A stretch of 13,392 nt of DNA from contig CAZWUK010000058.1 in NCBI GenBank assembly GCA_964636685.1, positions 1 to 13,392 of the forward strand, in the 5' to 3' direction. Shown piece by piece: positions 1 to 6,811 of this stretch. Both the position numbers and the translations under genes were made by a program. Below the pieces are notes generated by a model. The model was not told the origin of the DNA. It saw only the letters and a list, made by a program, of their open reading frames with translations, and did not search any database. The DNA is from CAZWUK01 sp964636685. Its GTDB lineage: Bacteria > Bacillota > Clostridia > Christensenellales > CAG-138. Every line of letters starts with the position of its first letter. The stretch's first letter is position 1.

Positions 1-7
1 ATTTGGC

Positions 8-37
8 TTGAAAAAGGGCATGAATCGGTGCTATAAT
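8..37 (+). promoter_or_regulatory. Sigma-A promoter with extended -10 upstream of the DUF1846 gene
   Basis: The -35 box TTGAAA lies at 8-13 and the -10 box TATAAT at 32-37, with an 18-base spacer. TGC directly before the -10 box (29-31) supplies an extended -10 TGn motif. Both hexamers are at or one base from consensus. Transcription would begin around 43-45, right at the first ATG, so there is no room for a leader or Shine-Dalgarno sequence. Confidence 0.85.
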
Positions 38-44
38 CATCAGC

Positions 45-1529
45 ATGAATATGGCAGGATTTGATAATGGGAAATATGTGCGTATGCAGTCGGAAAACAT
101 ACGCGACAGGATTGCACAATTCGGGGACAAGCTGTATCTTGAATTCGGCGGCAAGCTTTTTGACGATTACCATGCGGCACGCGTGCTGCCGGGCTTTTTG
201 CCGGACTCCAAGATCAATATGCTCTGCGAATTGAAAGACGAAGCAGAAATTATCGTCGCCATCCACGCCGGAGACATTGAGAGAAACAAGGTTCGAAACG
301 ATCTTGACATTGCCTACGATATGGAGACGCTGCGCCTAATCGACGCTTTTCGCGCAAAGGGAATTTTGGTGAGCGGCGTTGTCATCACCCGCTATTGCGG
401 TCAGCCTGCGGCGGACGTGTTTGCGGAACGGCTGAACCGGCTGGGAATTCGCGTTTATCATCACTATCCCATTGCAGGGTATCCGGCCAACGTGCCGCTC
501 ATCGTAAGCGACGACGGCTTTGGAAAAAATGAGTACGTGGAGACGACGCGCCGTTTGGTCGTTGTTACGGCGCCCGGCCCCGGCAGTGGAAAGCTGGCGG
601 TGTGCTTGTCGCAGCTCTACCATGAGAATCGCCGCGGCGTCAACGCGGGATATGCGAAGTTTGAAACATTTCCGGTTTGGAATCTGCCGCTCAAGCATCC
701 GGTCAACCTTGCTTATGAAGCGGCGACGATCGATCTTGACGACGTCAACATGATCGATCCCTTTCATCTGGAGGCATACGGAAAGACTGCCGTCAATTAT
801 AACCGGGATGTGGAATCCTTCCCGGTGCTCAGTGCGATGTTTGAACGGATTTCCGGCGCTTCGCCGTATAAATCGCCTACCGATATGGGCGTAAACATGG
901 CCGGGTATTGCATTACCGACGATGAGGCCGTGTGCCGCGCCGCGAAATGCGAGATTATCCGCCGGTATTATAAAACGCTGTGCGGATGCAAACGCGGGCT
1001 TGAACCGGAGGAGCAGGCGATCAAGGTCGAGCTTATCATGAACCGCGCGGGTGTGACCGCCGGGGATCGCCCGGTGATCGGCGCGGCGCTCGAAAGAGCG
1101 GAAAAGACCGGAGAACCCGCGTTATCGATCGAGCTGCCGGACGGTCGAATGGTGACGGGCAAGACGTCGCCGCTTCTTGGCGCGTCTGCCGCTGCGCTTT
1201 TGAACGCGCTGAAGACGCTGGGCGGCATCCATCATGACATCGACTTGATTTCTCCGATCGTGATTGAACCCATTCAGCGGCTCAAAACGAAGCATTTAGG
1301 CAGTCGAAATCCGAGACTGCACAGCGATGAGGTGCTGCTGGCGCTTTCTATCTGTGCTGCGACGAATCCAACAGCTGCGCTTGCCTTACGCCAGCTGCCG
1401 AAGCTTGTCAACTGCGAAGCGCATTCGAGCGTAATTCTCTCACGGGTGGACACGGATACGTACCGCAAGCTTGGAATCAACCTGACCTGTGAGCCGGTGT
1501 ATCAGACGGACAAGCTCTATCACAATTAG
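45..1529 (+). CDS. DUF1846 / UPF0371 family protein, function unknown
   Basis: The 494-residue product fits the DUF1846 (UPF0371) family in length and in its opening segment: GFDN near residues 5-8, then KLYLEFGGKL at 29-38 and AARVLPGF at 44-51. The family is widespread in Firmicutes and Actinobacteria, but I know of no established biochemical function. No signal peptide or membrane segment is visible, so it is probably cytosolic. A glycine-rich stretch, APGPGSGK at 176-183, resembles a phosphate-binding loop but is not a canonical Walker A, because the Lys is followed by Leu rather than Ser/Thr. ATG45 and ATG51 are both possible starts; relatives usually begin only two or three residues before GFDN, so ATG51 is equally plausible. 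Neither has an SD, and the promoter lies immediately upstream. The gene looks monocistronic, since a new promoter follows it. Family assignment is confident; function is open. Confidence 0.92.
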   Translation: MNMAGFDNGKYVRMQSENIRDRIAQFGDKLYLEFGGKLFDDYHAARVLPGFLPDSKINMLCELKDEAEIIVAIHAGDIERNKVRNDLDIAYDMETLRLIDAFRAKGILVSGVVITRYCGQPAADVFAERLNRLGIRVYHHYPIAGYPANVPLIVSDDGFGKNEYVETTRRLVVVTAPGPGSGKLAVCLSQLYHENRRGVNAGYAKFETFPVWNLPLKHPVNLAYEAATIDLDDVNMIDPFHLEAYGKTAVNYNRDVESFPVLSAMFERISGASPYKSPTDMGVNMAGYCITDDEAVCRAAKCEIIRRYYKTLCGCKRGLEPEEQAIKVELIMNRAGVTAGDRPVIGAALERAEKTGEPALSIELPDGRMVTGKTSPLLGASAAALLNALKTLGGIHHDIDLISPIVIEPIQRLKTKHLGSRNPRLHSDEVLLALSICAATNPTAALALRQLPKLVNCEAHSSVILSRVDTDTYRKLGINLTCEPVYQTDKLYHN

Positions 1530-1532
1530 GAC

Positions 1533-1562
1533 TTGCTGTCAATTCCTGTTGTATGCTACAAT
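1533..1562 (+). promoter_or_regulatory. Sigma-A promoter upstream of the M24 peptidase-efp operon
   Basis: The -35 box TTGCTG (1533-1538) and -10 box TACAAT (1557-1562) are separated by 18 bases, with an extended -10 TGC at 1554-1556. It begins only three bases after the DUF1846 stop codon. Transcription would start near 1569, giving an untranslated leader of about 18 bases that contains the SD of the next gene. The architecture matches the promoter at 8-37. Confidence 0.75.
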
Positions 1563-1576
1563 AAATTGTTGGAATC

Positions 1577-1584
1577 GGGAGAAG
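1577..1584 (+). promoter_or_regulatory. Ribosome binding site that fixes the M24 peptidase start
   Basis: GGGAGAAG ends two bases before ATG1587, and its GGGAG core is five bases from that ATG. The frame is also open from a TTG at 1533, but that codon overlaps the promoter -35 box and cannot be in the transcript. ATG1587 is therefore preferred. Confidence 0.8.
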
Positions 1585-1586
1585 CT

Positions 1587-2654
1587 ATGATAGAACGTAT
1601 TGAAAAACTTCGCGCATTGCTGCACGAGAATCACTTGGCTGCGGCGCTGATGACAAGCGCGACAAACATTCGGTATTTTTCCGGATTTACCAGCGCGGAT
1701 GCAGTAGCGGTCGTCACCGAAAAGCGCTGCGTCCTGTTTACCGATTTTCGCTATCTCATTCAGGCAAAGGAGCAGACTGCGGGTCGCTTCGAAATCGCGG
1801 AAATCAATTGGACAAATTATGTTTCCGCGATCGCGGACATGCTGCGCGGCGAAGGCTGTGAAAGATGTGCGTTTGAACAGGAAAACATGACGGTTGCACG
1901 GTTTGCGCTGTTTGAAAAATGTCCCGTTCAGCTCATGCCGCTTGGCGATGAGATTTCCATGCTGCGCGTCATCAAAACGCCGCGGGAGGTCGATTGTCTA
2001 CAGCATGCGCAAAACCTGGCGGATGCGGCTTTTTCAGAATTTATTACCCGGATTGGCGCGGGCATGACAGAGAAGCAGGCGGCGGCAGAACTCAATTACG
2101 TATGTGCACGCCTTGGCAGTGAAGAGCCTGCCTTTGACCCGATCGTCGGCTCAGGCCCCAACGGCGCCATGTGCCATGCGGTTCCGTCGGATCGAAGGCT
2201 CCAAAAAGGCGACCTTGTGGTCGTAGACTTTGGTTGCACCTATGAAGGCTATCGCTCGGATATGACCCGTACCTTTGGCGTCGGATCGTTGAATGACGAA
2301 AGCCGGAGAATTTATGAGATCGTGCTGGAGGCGCAGCTTCGCGCGCTCGCCGCTTTAAAGGGCGGCGTCGGCGGAAAACAGCTGGACGCTGTTGCGCGCG
2401 ATTATATCGTGTCAAAGGGCTACGGCGAATGCTTCGGGCACAGCCTTGGCCATGGATTCGGACTGGAAATCCATGAATCTCCGCGCGCTTCGGCATCCAG
2501 TGTGGATACGTTGCTGCCGGGTATGACGATCACCGTGGAGCCCGGTATCTACGTGGAGGGACTTGGCGGCGTTCGCATCGAGGACTGCTGTGTTGTTACC
2601 GACGACGGCAAACTCAATTTGGTATCTACAGCAAAGGATTTGCTGATCGTTTGA
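1587..2654 (+). CDS. M24 family aminopeptidase, Xaa-Pro dipeptidase/aminopeptidase P-like
   Basis: The 355-residue cytosolic metallopeptidase probably removes N-terminal residues that precede proline. It has the two-part layout of the family: an N-terminal creatinase-like domain (about 1-128, with NIRYFSGFTS at 27-36) and a C-terminal pita-bread catalytic domain (about 135-350). All five expected metal ligands are visible: Asp214 in VVDFG, Asp225 in SDMTRT, His289 in LGHGFG, Glu318 in VEPG and Glu332 in RIEDCC. His296 in IHES matches a further conserved catalytic His. Length fits the short Firmicutes form (YqhT/PepQ-like). It is followed 37 bases later by efp, the same order as yqhT-efp in Bacillus subtilis. 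Substrate choice between dipeptides and longer peptides cannot be read from the sequence, so no symbol is given. Confidence 0.93.
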   Translation: MIERIEKLRALLHENHLAAALMTSATNIRYFSGFTSADAVAVVTEKRCVLFTDFRYLIQAKEQTAGRFEIAEINWTNYVSAIADMLRGEGCERCAFEQENMTVARFALFEKCPVQLMPLGDEISMLRVIKTPREVDCLQHAQNLADAAFSEFITRIGAGMTEKQAAAELNYVCARLGSEEPAFDPIVGSGPNGAMCHAVPSDRRLQKGDLVVVDFGCTYEGYRSDMTRTFGVGSLNDESRRIYEIVLEAQLRALAALKGGVGGKQLDAVARDYIVSKGYGECFGHSLGHGFGLEIHESPRASASSVDTLLPGMTITVEPGIYVEGLGGVRIEDCCVVTDDGKLNLVSTAKDLLIV

Positions 2655-2691
2655 TGTATACGAGAAATAATCTATTGGAGGAAGAATACTT

Positions 2692-3249
2692 ATGATAATG
2701 GCAGGCGATTTCCGTAAGGGCGTCACGGTTGAAATTGACGGACAGGTCTGGTCGATTGCAGACTTTCAGCATGTAAAACCCGGTAAAGGCGCTGCGTTCG
2801 TGCGTACACGTTTGAAAAATGTTATGACCGGCGCGGTTCTTGAGCGTACCTTTAACCCCACCGACAAATATCCCAAGGCGCACATCGAGACGAAGGAGAT
2901 GCAGTATCTCTATTCCGACGGTGAGCTCTATTACTTCATGGACGTGGAAAGCTACGAACAGATCCCGCTGAATCACGATCAGGTCGAGGATACCATCAAC
3001 TTCATCGTTGAGAACGAGAATGTGAAGGTTCGCTTCTTCAAGGGAAGTCCCTTCTCCGTGGAAGCGCCGAACTTTGTAGAGCTGACGATTACGGCGACCG
3101 AGCCGGGCTTCCGGGGCGATACCGCGACCGGAACGACCAAGCCTGCCACACTGGAAACCGGCTATCAACTGAACGTTCCGCTGTTTGTCAATGAAGGCGA
3201 TCGCATTCGTGTAGACACCAGAACCGGTGAATACATGGAGCGTGTTTAA
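2692..3249 (+). CDS. efp: Translation elongation factor P
   Basis: EF-P binds ribosomes stalled at consecutive prolines, between the P and E sites, and stimulates peptide-bond formation. The 185-residue product has the standard length and three beta-barrel domains. The domain I loop KPGKG places a Lys at position 32, the residue modified in EF-P of other bacteria (5-aminopentanolylated in B. subtilis). The family signature region is near residues 145-165, and the C-terminus has the usual GDRIRVDTRTGEYMERV form. The start is ATG2692: GGAGG at 2677-2681 lies ten bases upstream, and this start gives Lys32 the expected number. ATG2698 is a less likely alternative. No modification enzyme gene is present in the window. 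It is co-transcribed with the upstream aminopeptidase gene. Confidence 0.98.
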   Translation: MIMAGDFRKGVTVEIDGQVWSIADFQHVKPGKGAAFVRTRLKNVMTGAVLERTFNPTDKYPKAHIETKEMQYLYSDGELYYFMDVESYEQIPLNHDQVEDTINFIVENENVKVRFFKGSPFSVEAPNFVELTITATEPGFRGDTATGTTKPATLETGYQLNVPLFVNEGDRIRVDTRTGEYMERV

Positions 3250-3282
3250 CACATACTGAAGAAAACAGATTGCGAGGAAGCT

Positions 3283-3672
3283 ATGAGTTATATCAGTGAA
3301 AAGGTTGCGTATCTGGACGGTCTGGCGGACGGGCTGGAGATTGGCAACGATAAGCAGGGCAAGCTTTTGCGCGGCATTATCGACACCTTGGGCGCCATTG
3401 CCGAACAAATGGAAACGCAAGACGAGACCATCGAGGATCTGTCCGACTGCGTAGACGACATCTATGACGAATTGGATGAGATGAACGAGGACGATTTTGA
3501 CGAGGACGATTTCATCGAATGCGTCTGCCCCAACTGCGGTGAAACCGTCTATTTCGACGAGGATATGATTGATTCCGACGACGGACTGATTTGTCCGAAC
3601 TGCAACGCACCTATCGATTTTGACATTGAGTGCTGCTGCGGCGATTGCAGCGAGGACGACGGAAACGAATAA
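3283..3672 (+). CDS. CD1247 N-terminal domain-type acidic zinc-ribbon protein
   Basis: The 129-residue protein is strongly acidic. The first 45 residues (MSYISEKVAYLDGLADGLEI onward) match what I know as the CD1247 N-terminal domain, a helical segment described from Clostridioides difficile and restricted to Clostridia. A very acidic, probably coiled segment follows (about 46-79). Next is a zinc ribbon, with CPNC at 82-85 and CPNC at 104-107. The tail carries a second cysteine cluster, Cys117-118-119 and Cys122. A GAGGAAG ribosome binding site ends two bases before the ATG. It lies 33 bases after efp and just before a terminator, so it is the last gene of the efp operon. Function is unknown; nucleic acid or ribosome binding is only a guess from the zinc ribbon and neighbours. 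Confidence 0.85.
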   Translation: MSYISEKVAYLDGLADGLEIGNDKQGKLLRGIIDTLGAIAEQMETQDETIEDLSDCVDDIYDELDEMNEDDFDEDDFIECVCPNCGETVYFDEDMIDSDDGLICPNCNAPIDFDIECCCGDCSEDDGNE

Positions 3673-3695
3673 TTCGACAGTTTTCAGACAAGCCG

Positions 3696-3732
3696 GCAAA
3701 CCTGTTACCTCTGGGAGCAGGTTTGCTTTTTT
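3696..3732 (+). terminator. Rho-independent terminator of the efp operon
   Basis: A perfect nine-base-pair stem (GCAAACCTG at 3696-3704 with CAGGTTTGC at 3718-3726) encloses a 13-base loop and is followed directly by six T residues (3727-3732). It sits 24 bases after the stop codon of the zinc-ribbon gene. Confidence 0.93.
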
Positions 3733-3951
3733 ACGGGCGCTTTGCATCAGAAGACCGCTTTTGCGATGCGAATATCCCATAAATAAAGGATTTTTGTAAA
3801 GTTCGTTGTATTTACACAAAGGAGTAACGGTTTTATTTTTGCAATCATTCGGCGCATGCAACGCCGTATTGAAAAAAGGGGCGGACACACGCTGTAAGCT
3901 AAGAGAGCGCGTAATCCGGCGGGTGCAGCAGCCAAAAAAGGAGGGAATACG
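3733..3951 (+). other. Non-coding leader region upstream of dgt
   Basis: These 219 bases separate the efp-operon terminator from dgt. The first half (to about 3840) is AT-richer than its surroundings and contains an imperfect inverted repeat, TTTGTAAA (3793-3800) facing TTTACACAAA (3811-3820). I see no RNA gene or recognisable riboswitch. The only ATG-started short frame (3856-3897, 13 codons) has no SD. The region must carry the promoter of the dgt-dnaG-rpoD operon. Confidence 0.5.
3869..3898 (+). promoter_or_regulatory. Possible promoter of the dgt-dnaG-rpoD operon
   Basis: TTGAAA at 3869-3874 is a good -35 box. The best -10 candidate at proper distance is TGTAAG (3893-3898, four of six matches) after an 18-base spacer. 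This is the best sigma-A-like pair I found in the gap, but the -10 is weak, and another sigma factor or a promoter further upstream cannot be excluded. Confidence 0.35.
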
Positions 3952-4959
3952 ATGGAAGAAATGAATCCGAGACAATACTGGGAGAAGATGCAGGCGCAAA
4001 TGCTCTCGCCATACGCCATGCTTGCCGAAAACAGTCGCGGCAGGGAGCGTGCGGTTGCGCAGTGTACGCTGCGAACGGACTTTATCCGCGACCGTGACAG
4101 GATTCTTCATTGCAAATCCTTTCGCCGGTTGAAGCACAAGACGCAGGTGTTCCTATCCCCGCAGGGCGATCACTACCGGACGCGGCTGACGCATACGCTG
4201 GAGGTTTCACAGATTGCGCGAACGATTTCGCGGGCGCTGCGGCTCAACGAGGATCTTACAGAGGCCATCGCCATGGGACATGACCTTGGACACACGCCGT
4301 TTGGACATTCCGGCGAGGATGTACTCAACGAGCTGGTGCCGGGCGGTTTTGAGCATAATGTACAGAGCCTGCGCGTGGTGGAGAAGCTGGAGAACGACGG
4401 CGCCGGGCTTAACCTGACCTATGAGGTGCGCGACGGCATACTTAACCATAAGCGCAGCGGAAAGCCCTGTACACTAGAAGGATGGGTCGTTTCGATTGCC
4501 GATCGGATCGCCTATATCAATCACGATATTGACGATGCGATTCGCGCCGGAGTTTTGCGGGAATCGGATCTTCCCAAAGAATGCGTAGACGTCCTTGGAA
4601 ATTCGCACGCCAAACGAATCAATGCCATGATTATCGACGTTTATCAGCAAAGCCGTGAAAGACCCGAGATTCGGATGTCGGATGAAGTACGCGTCCAGTT
4701 TGAGACGCTTCGAACGTTCATGTTTGAGCGCGTTTATAAGAACCCTGTCGCAAAAAGCGAGGAGCAGAAGGCAAAACGCGTGGTTGCGGAGCTGTATCGA
4801 TATTATGTGACGCATATCGACGTGTTGCCGGAGGACTTTATTGCCAATGTTGAGCCGGACGGAAAAGAACGCGTGGCGGCAGATTTTATCGCCTGCATGA
4901 CGGATACGTACGCCACAAGAAAGTATCAGGAGCTTTTTGTTCCAAAATCTTGGGATTGA
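3952..4959 (+). CDS. dgt: Deoxyguanosinetriphosphate triphosphohydrolase-like HD protein
   Basis: The 335-residue HD-superfamily enzyme is predicted to hydrolyse dGTP, or dNTPs generally, to deoxynucleoside and triphosphate, thereby tuning DNA precursor pools. The metal-binding HD set is intact: His81 in RLTHTLEV, His110-Asp111 in MGHDLGHTPFGHS, and Asp184 in SIADRIAY. The nucleotide-handling motif HTPFGH is at 114-119, and CKSFRRLKHKTQVF near 54-67 is typical of the family. Length fits the shorter Gram-positive type rather than the roughly 500-residue E. coli enzyme. AGGAGGG at 3939-3945, six bases before the ATG, supports the start. dnaG follows after 61 bases and rpoD after that, an order common in Clostridia. 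Exact substrate preference is not readable; the symbol follows the family name. Confidence 0.94.
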   Translation: MEEMNPRQYWEKMQAQMLSPYAMLAENSRGRERAVAQCTLRTDFIRDRDRILHCKSFRRLKHKTQVFLSPQGDHYRTRLTHTLEVSQIARTISRALRLNEDLTEAIAMGHDLGHTPFGHSGEDVLNELVPGGFEHNVQSLRVVEKLENDGAGLNLTYEVRDGILNHKRSGKPCTLEGWVVSIADRIAYINHDIDDAIRAGVLRESDLPKECVDVLGNSHAKRINAMIIDVYQQSRERPEIRMSDEVRVQFETLRTFMFERVYKNPVAKSEEQKAKRVVAELYRYYVTHIDVLPEDFIANVEPDGKERVAADFIACMTDTYATRKYQELFVPKSWD

Positions 4960-5002
4960 TGCAGGAAAAGCATCGATCTTGTCGAATAGGATACATGATT
5001 GC

Positions 5003-5016
5003 AAAGGAGGAAGGAG
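5003..5016 (+). promoter_or_regulatory. Ribosome binding site that fixes the dnaG start
   Basis: AAAGGAGG (5003-5010) is followed at once by AAGGAG (5011-5016), four bases before ATG5021. The frame is open further upstream, from 4937 inside dgt, but only ATG5021 has an SD and gives the usual DnaG N-terminus. Confidence 0.88.
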
Positions 5017-5020
5017 CAAG

Positions 5021-6793
5021 ATGGCGTTTCCGGATGCGTGGCTTGATGAACTGCTGGCAAAAAACGATATTGTATCCGTGATTTCCTCCTATATGCAGCT
5101 CAAGCCAAAGGGACGGCGGCTCTGGGGGCTCTGCCCGATTCACGGTGAAAAAACGGCGTCTTTTTCCGTTTCTCCGGACAAGCAGATGTTCTATTGCTTT
5201 GGCTGCCATGCCGGCGGTACGGTCATTCAGTTTGTCATGCAGGTCGAACGTCTGAATTTTCAGGAGGCGGTACGTTTTCTTGCGGAACGCGCTGGCATGG
5301 AGATGCCAAGCATGGGCGACGATGCCGCACTGCGACGCCAGCGAGCCTACAAAGAACGCCTGTATGAAGCCTGCCAGCATGCCGCCCGTTATTTCATGGA
5401 AAACCTTTTGGGGCAGGAAGGCGTTCCCGCACGTGAATATCTTGTCCGGCGTGGCCTTTCCAGCGATTCGGTCAAGCGTTTTGGCATCGGTTATGCACTG
5501 GATAGCTGGGACGCGATGAAAAACAGACTGATGGGCGAGGGCTTTACGCAGCAGGAGCTGCTGGACGCCGGACTGCTCGTTCATAACCCGCAAAAGAATA
5601 CCGTTTATGACGCGTATCGAAATCGCGTGATATTCCCGATCCTTGGAACCAACGGCAAGGTGCTGGGGTTCGGCGCACGGGTATTGAACAACGATAAGCC
5701 AAAGTATATCAATACCGGGGACACGCCGCTGTATAACAAGCGCAATAACCTCTACGGGCTAAACCTCCAAAAAGGTGTCAAATCGACCGATCTTGTGATG
5801 GTGGAAGGCTACACCGATGTGATCGGGCTGTATGCAGCCGGGATCACCAACGCGGTGGCGAGTCTTGGAACTGCGCTGACTGTGCAGCAGGCGCGTCTGC
5901 TCAAAAGATACGTGCCGACCGTGTATATTGCCTACGATGGTGACGCCGCCGGGCAAAACGCCACCATACGCGGACTGGATATTTTGATTGCCGAAGGCCT
6001 GGACGTGCGCGTGATCGTTTTTCCGGACGGCAAGGATCCGGATGAGTTCATCCGAAGCAGCGGAAAAGAGGCGTTCGATCAGTTAAAGGATCACGCGCTG
6101 TCGCTCAATGCCTTTAAACTCGAGGCGCTGTCGCGCACCTTTGATCTTACTGCGGAAAATGATCGGGAGCGGTACGCTGTGGAGGCATGTGCTTTCATTG
6201 CCGGATTGCAGCCGGTGGAACGTGATCGGTACTTTGTACAAGTGGCGCGAAAGACGGGATACGCTTTGGAAGCGCTGCAAGAACAGGGCAGCGCCGCAGG
6301 GGTGCGCCGGCAAGAAACGCCGCACAGACCGGGCTTTGCCCGACGCACGAATACCACATTGCATTCGCCGGAGGAAAACGAGCGGACAAGAGCGGAGTCT
6401 ACGCTGCTGCGCGCAATGCTTCAAAGCGGCGAGGCGGCAAATGAAGCCGCCACGAACGGCGCGATGGAATTGTTTTCCAATCCGGTTTATGCGGGGATCT
6501 GCATGGATATATTGTCCGCATACGCAGTGGAGGAAAAACCGAATCTCACGCGGATATTGGCGTCGCACAGCGAGGAGGACACAGCAGCGGCCGCGGCGCT
6601 TTTGCGTGAAGACGAGGCTCTTGCCGACGCAAACAAAACCGCCGCCGATTGTATTGGCAGCATTCGGCGATTTGCGATACAGCAAACGATCGGCGAGCTG
6701 ACCGACCGACTGACGGATGTATCGATAACGCCGGAGCAGCGCGCCGATTTATTACAACAAATACAGAACTTGAGCCGCAGTTTGAAGGGCTGA
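5021..6793 (+). CDS. dnaG: DNA primase
   Basis: The 590-residue primase synthesises the short RNA primers that start leading- and lagging-strand DNA synthesis, working with the replicative helicase. The N-terminal CHC2 zinc-binding domain has its four ligands in the expected spacing: Cys38, His41, Cys59 and Cys62. The central RNA polymerase core includes RVIFPI (203-208) and GFGAR (217-221). The TOPRIM catalytic site shows Glu263 in VEGYTDV and Asp307/Asp309 in YDGDAAG, with PDGKDPDEF at 336-344. The remaining C-terminal part (about 430-590) is more variable, as expected for the helicase-interaction domain. Length is normal. It lies between dgt and rpoD, as in many Clostridia, which links replication priming and the main sigma factor in one transcript. 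Confidence 0.98.
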   Translation: MAFPDAWLDELLAKNDIVSVISSYMQLKPKGRRLWGLCPIHGEKTASFSVSPDKQMFYCFGCHAGGTVIQFVMQVERLNFQEAVRFLAERAGMEMPSMGDDAALRRQRAYKERLYEACQHAARYFMENLLGQEGVPAREYLVRRGLSSDSVKRFGIGYALDSWDAMKNRLMGEGFTQQELLDAGLLVHNPQKNTVYDAYRNRVIFPILGTNGKVLGFGARVLNNDKPKYINTGDTPLYNKRNNLYGLNLQKGVKSTDLVMVEGYTDVIGLYAAGITNAVASLGTALTVQQARLLKRYVPTVYIAYDGDAAGQNATIRGLDILIAEGLDVRVIVFPDGKDPDEFIRSSGKEAFDQLKDHALSLNAFKLEALSRTFDLTAENDRERYAVEACAFIAGLQPVERDRYFVQVARKTGYALEALQEQGSAAGVRRQETPHRPGFARRTNTTLHSPEENERTRAESTLLRAMLQSGEAANEAATNGAMELFSNPVYAGICMDILSAYAVEEKPNLTRILASHSEEDTAAAAALLREDEALADANKTAADCIGSIRRFAIQQTIGELTDRLTDVSITPEQRADLLQQIQNLSRSLKG

Positions 6794-6798
6794 GATGG

Positions 6799-6804
6799 AA
6801 GGAG
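6799..6804 (+). promoter_or_regulatory. Ribosome binding site that supports the TTG start of rpoD
   Basis: AAGGAG lies seven bases before TTG6812, an ideal distance. The next in-frame ATG, at 6839, has no SD of its own. Confidence 0.8.
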
Positions 6805-6811
6805 AATCACA

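Noticed and set aside
3856..3897. Short leader peptide frame (13 codons) upstream of dgt
   Set aside because: It has no SD, no biased amino acid content suggesting attenuation, and no terminator/antiterminator pair after it.
2626..4137. 503-codon open frame on the minus strand
   Set aside because: It lies antisense to efp, the zinc-ribbon gene, the terminator and the start of dgt. It has no recognisable domain and no good SD, and is best explained as a codon-usage shadow of the + strand genes.
4956..5000. Separate promoter for dnaG in the dgt-dnaG gap
   Set aside because: TTG-containing hexamers occur, but none has a matching -10 box at 16-18 bases. Only a weak five-base-pair hairpin and a strong SD are visible.
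6654..6681. Internal promoter for rpoD inside the dnaG 3' end (TTGGCA, 16 bases, GATACA)
   Set aside because: The -10 match is poor, and the sequence lies in coding DNA where such partial matches arise by chance. It was kept out of the feature list.
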